Shown here: in pieces, positions 12,654-14,678 of the stretch | How the letters are laid out: each line of letters opens with the position of its first letter | How positions within the stretch are numbered: the first letter of the stretch is position 1 | Assembly (NCBI GenBank): GCA_946626395.1 | Contig: CAMOUF010000108.1 | Location: 1 to 14,678 of the forward strand | Direction of reading: 5' to 3' | DNA length: 14,678 nucleotides | From: an uncultured Clostridia bacterium | Lineage (GTDB): Bacteria; Bacillota; Clostridia; Christensenellales; Aristaeellaceae | Translations under genes and position numbers: made by a program | The notes under the pieces: model-generated | Seen by the model: only the letters and a program-made list of their open reading frames with translations | Database searches by the model: none | What the model was told of the DNA's origin: nothing

Positions 12654-12779
12654 TTCAAAGTTCTAAGTTCTTACTTCCAAGTTCCGGGATTAGAACGGGA
12701 AAATGCCTTGACAGGCATTTTTTCGTAAGGATGGAAACAGTCTGATTTTACTTGGAACTTTGAACGAAAAACTTGGAAC
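12654..12779. repeat. Intergenic inverted repeat, AAGTTCCAAG family, copy 2
   Basis: TTCAAAGTTCTAAGT (12654-12668) and ACTTGGAACTTTGAA (12750-12764) pair at 14 of 15 positions and flank the rpmF terminator. Further copies of the word lie at about 12673-12683 (ACTTCCAAGTTCC) and 12770-12779 (ACTTGGAACG). The words match those of the element at 1341-1431, 11 kb away. Confidence 0.7.
12700..12723 (+). terminator. Intrinsic terminator of the yceD-rpmF operon
   Basis: AAAATGCC (12700-12707) and GGCATTTT (12714-12721) pair perfectly around a TTGACA loop and end in six T's. The A-run on the 5' side means it could also work on the other strand. Confidence 0.85.
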
Positions 12780-12790
12780 GAAAAAATTCA

Positions 12791-13035
12791 TGGCCCGTGG
12801 AACGGAAGGAGTACGCTTTCAGCGTCCCAGAACAGAGAGGCGGTTCATCGGCTGAAAGGCCGCCGGGGCAAAGGAGCGGAAGGTCGTCCGGGAGGGCGGC
12901 GGATGAACAGAGTAGTCCGTCCGGAAAGGAACGCACGTTACAGCGGCCATGAGGCGGCGAAAGAAATTTTGCCGCGAAGCAAGGTGGTACCACGGGTCAA
13001 TCCGTCCTTCGGGAGGGGTTGGCCCGTTTCTTTTT
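12791..13035 (+). ncRNA. T-box leader of valS (valine specifier)
   Basis: A tRNA-sensing leader. The T-box sequence AAGGTGGTACCACG is at 12981-12994; its TGGT would pair with the 3' ACCA end of uncharged tRNA-Val. Stem I runs from about 12791 to 12898: basal pairs GCCC (12793-12796)/GGGC (12894-12897) and CGGA (12803-12806)/TCCG (12887-12890), the AGTA motif at 12810-12813, the distal AGAGAGG at 12834-12840 and its partner loop GGCTGAAAGGCC around 12850-12861. The specifier is most likely GTC (Val) at 12883-12885, in GAAGGTCGTCCGG, placed opposite AGTA. GAACAGAGTAG and AGGAACG further on fit the stem II/III region. The terminator follows at 12992-13035. No clear promoter was found upstream. 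Confidence 0.93.
12992..13035 (+). terminator. T-box-controlled terminator of valS
   Basis: ACGGGTCAA (12992-13000) pairs with TTGGCCCGT (13019-13027, one G-U), followed by TTCTTTTT. Its 5' arm overlaps the end of the T-box sequence, so binding of uncharged tRNA excludes the terminator. Confidence 0.9.
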
Positions 13036-13135
13036 CCAGCGTACAGGACGCAGGCAGCGAATCCAGACTTTGAACCGCTCCATGATTCGCATGCTGCGCT
13101 CTTACACGCTTATTCCCACGAAGGAGGAATCAATC

Positions 13136-14678
13136 ATGCCGGAAGAATTCAACATGGAAAAAACCTATAATCCCCAGGCCATCGAGGCCGAAACCTACAA
13201 AAAATGGGAAGAGAGCAACGCTTTTGCCCCGAAGATCGACAAGAGCAAAAAGCCCTTTACCATCGTGATGCCGCCGCCCAACGTGACGGGCCAATTGCAC
13301 ATGGGCCACGCCATGGACGCCACCCTGCAGGACGCCCTGATCCGCTACCACCGCATGAAGGGCGATCCCACCCTCTGGCTGCCCGGCACCGACCATGCCG
13401 CCATCGCCACGGAGGTGAAGGTGGTGGATAAGCTGCGGGCCGAGGGCCTGAGCAAGAAAAAGCTGGGCAGAGAAAAGTTCCTGGAGCATTGCTGGGCCTG
13501 GAAAAAGGAATACGGCGGCCGCATCACCCCCCAGCTGCGCCGCATGGGCGCCAGCTGCGATTGGAACCGGGAGCGCTTCACCATGGACGAGGGCTGCTCC
13601 AAGGCCGTGCGGGAGGTGTTCGTGCGGCTGTATGAAAAGGGCCTGATCTATCAGGGCAACCGCCTGGTGAACTGGTGCCCCTGCTGCAACACCGCCCTGT
13701 CCGACGCGGAAGTGGAATATGAGGAAAAGGACGGCGCTTTCTGGCACATCCTCTATCCCGTGAAGGAAACCGGCGAAATGCTGGAATTGGCCACCACCCG
13801 CCCCGAAACCATGCTGGGCGATACCGCCGTGGCCATTAACCCCGCCGACCCCCGGTATGCCCATCTCCACGGCTGCCATGTGATCCTGCCCCTGATCGAC
13901 AAGGAAATCCCCATCGTGTGCGACGAGCACGCCGATATGGAAAAGGGCACAGGCGTGGTGAAGATCACTCCCGCCCATGACCCCAACGACTATGAAGTGG
14001 GCCAGCGCCACAGCCTGCCCCTGGTGCGGGTGTTCACCTACGACGGCCGTATGACCGGGCCGGAGGACATTGACGAGGAAGAAACCTCCGTTTCCGTGCT
14101 GGACTGCGGCAAGTACGCCGGAATGGCCACCCTGGACGCCCGGAAGGAAATTGTGAAGGATCTGACGGAAAAAGGACTGCTCAAGCAGGTGGAGCCCCTC
14201 AAGCATGAGGTGGGCACCTGCTACCGCTGCCACACCGTCATCGAGCCCATGATCAGCAAGCAGTGGTTCGTGAAAATGGAGCCCCTGGCCAAGCCCGCCA
14301 TCGAGGCTGTGCGGAACGGGGAAACCAGGTTCGTGCCGGACCGGTTCGCCAAGGTGTACTACAATTGGATGGAAAATATCCGGGATTGGTGCATCAGCCG
14401 CAAGCTCTGGTGGGGCCACCGGATTCCCGCCTGGTACTGCGATTCCTGCGGCAAAACCATCGTGAGCCGGGAAGACCCCACGGCCTGCTCCTGCGGCTGC
14501 ACCAAGCTGACCCAGGACGAGCATGTGCTGGATACCTGGTTCTCCTCCGCCCTTTGGCCCTTCTCCACCCTGGGCTGGCCTGAGGAAACCGAAGATCTGA
14601 AATATTTCTTTCCCACAAACGCCCTGGTGACGGGCTACGACATCATCTTCTTCTGGGTGGCCCGGATGATCTTCTCCG
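13136..14678 (+). CDS. valS: Valyl-tRNA synthetase, 3' partial
   Basis: The first 514 codons of a class Ia synthetase that charges tRNA-Val; the gene runs off the right edge before the KMSKS motif. PPPNVTGQLHMGHAMD holds the HIGH-type motif (HMGH). The catalytic domain continues with LWLPGTDHAAIATEVK; the commoner form is GTDHAGIATQ. NWCPCCNTALSDAEVEYEE leads into the editing domain (LATTRPETMLGDTAVAINP, GVVKITPAHDPNDYEVG). After it come YRCHTVIEPMISKQWFVKM and WCISRKLWWGHRIPAWYC, then Cys pairs that may bind zinc (CDSC, CSCGC) and LDTWFSSALWPFSTLGWP. ATG at 13136 has AAGGAGG 9 bases upstream, and 100 bases separate it from the T-box terminator. Confidence 0.97.
   Translation, partial: MPEEFNMEKTYNPQAIEAETYKKWEESNAFAPKIDKSKKPFTIVMPPPNVTGQLHMGHAMDATLQDALIRYHRMKGDPTLWLPGTDHAAIATEVKVVDKLRAEGLSKKKLGREKFLEHCWAWKKEYGGRITPQLRRMGASCDWNRERFTMDEGCSKAVREVFVRLYEKGLIYQGNRLVNWCPCCNTALSDAEVEYEEKDGAFWHILYPVKETGEMLELATTRPETMLGDTAVAINPADPRYAHLHGCHVILPLIDKEIPIVCDEHADMEKGTGVVKITPAHDPNDYEVGQRHSLPLVRVFTYDGRMTGPEDIDEEETSVSVLDCGKYAGMATLDARKEIVKDLTEKGLLKQVEPLKHEVGTCYRCHTVIEPMISKQWFVKMEPLAKPAIEAVRNGETRFVPDRFAKVYYNWMENIRDWCISRKLWWGHRIPAWYCDSCGKTIVSREDPTACSCGCTKLTQDEHVLDTWFSSALWPFSTLGWPEETEDLKYFFPTNALVTGYDIIFFWVARMIFS

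Noticed and set aside
12708..12713. TTGACA in the rpmF terminator loop as a valS -35 box
   Set aside because: No acceptable -10 lies 16-18 bases downstream; the bases there read GGATGGAAAC.
13130..14524. 464-codon open frame on the minus strand opposite valS
   Set aside because: It is antisense to an unmistakable valyl-tRNA synthetase. Its His/Gly/Val/Leu-rich composition is what GC-rich codon bias gives on the opposite strand, and it has no RBS or family motif.

Overview
The window is GC-rich bacterial DNA with tightly packed genes. It reads as a member of the Firmicutes, class Clostridia. The reasons are strong AAGGAGG-type ribosome binding sites, several TTG starts, near-consensus sigma-A promoters, a T-box leader in front of valS, a DUF6273/CapA surface protein, and a B12 methionine synthase with a separate reactivation protein. 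An uncultured gut clostridium (Christensenellales or Oscillospirales type) would fit, but genus cannot be told from this sequence.

Layout. Minus strand, 9092 down to 1: a CNNM/CBS-domain membrane protein (9092-7728); a terminator; then a methionine-cycle operon of metF, a methionine synthase reactivation protein and metH (7416-3551), joined by overlapping ends. Next come three envelope genes: a secreted DUF6273-CapA fusion (3378-1459), a secreted phosphodiester glycosidase (1289-360) and the start of a divergent Lgt-like membrane protein (296 to the left edge). Plus strand, 9295 to the right edge: an amino-acid ABC transporter operon (two permeases and an ATPase, no binding protein); the YceD(DUF177)-rpmF operon; and a T-box-controlled valS cut by the right edge.

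The most notable signal is in front of the ABC transporter. A near-perfect promoter (9295-9324) drives a leader with a well-placed RBS and a 22-codon ORF (9353-9421) carrying three consecutive Cys codons and a fourth just before the stop. A GC-rich hairpin with six T's (9453-9477) follows, 21 bases before the first permease. This is the layout of ribosome-mediated transcription attenuation responding to cysteine. It suggests the transporter carries cyst(e)ine or a related sulfur amino acid, which fits with the metF-metH operon nearby.

Five intergenic gaps hold inverted-repeat elements that the genes do not explain. Two of them (1341-1431 and 12654-12779) share the AAGTTCCAAG/CTTGGAACTT motif. 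The others are a GAGGAGTGAG-type hairpin (3475-3543), a perfect 22-bp-stem hairpin (7562-7608) and a multi-hairpin element (11641-11798). No rRNA, tRNA, CRISPR array, transposase or phage gene is visible.
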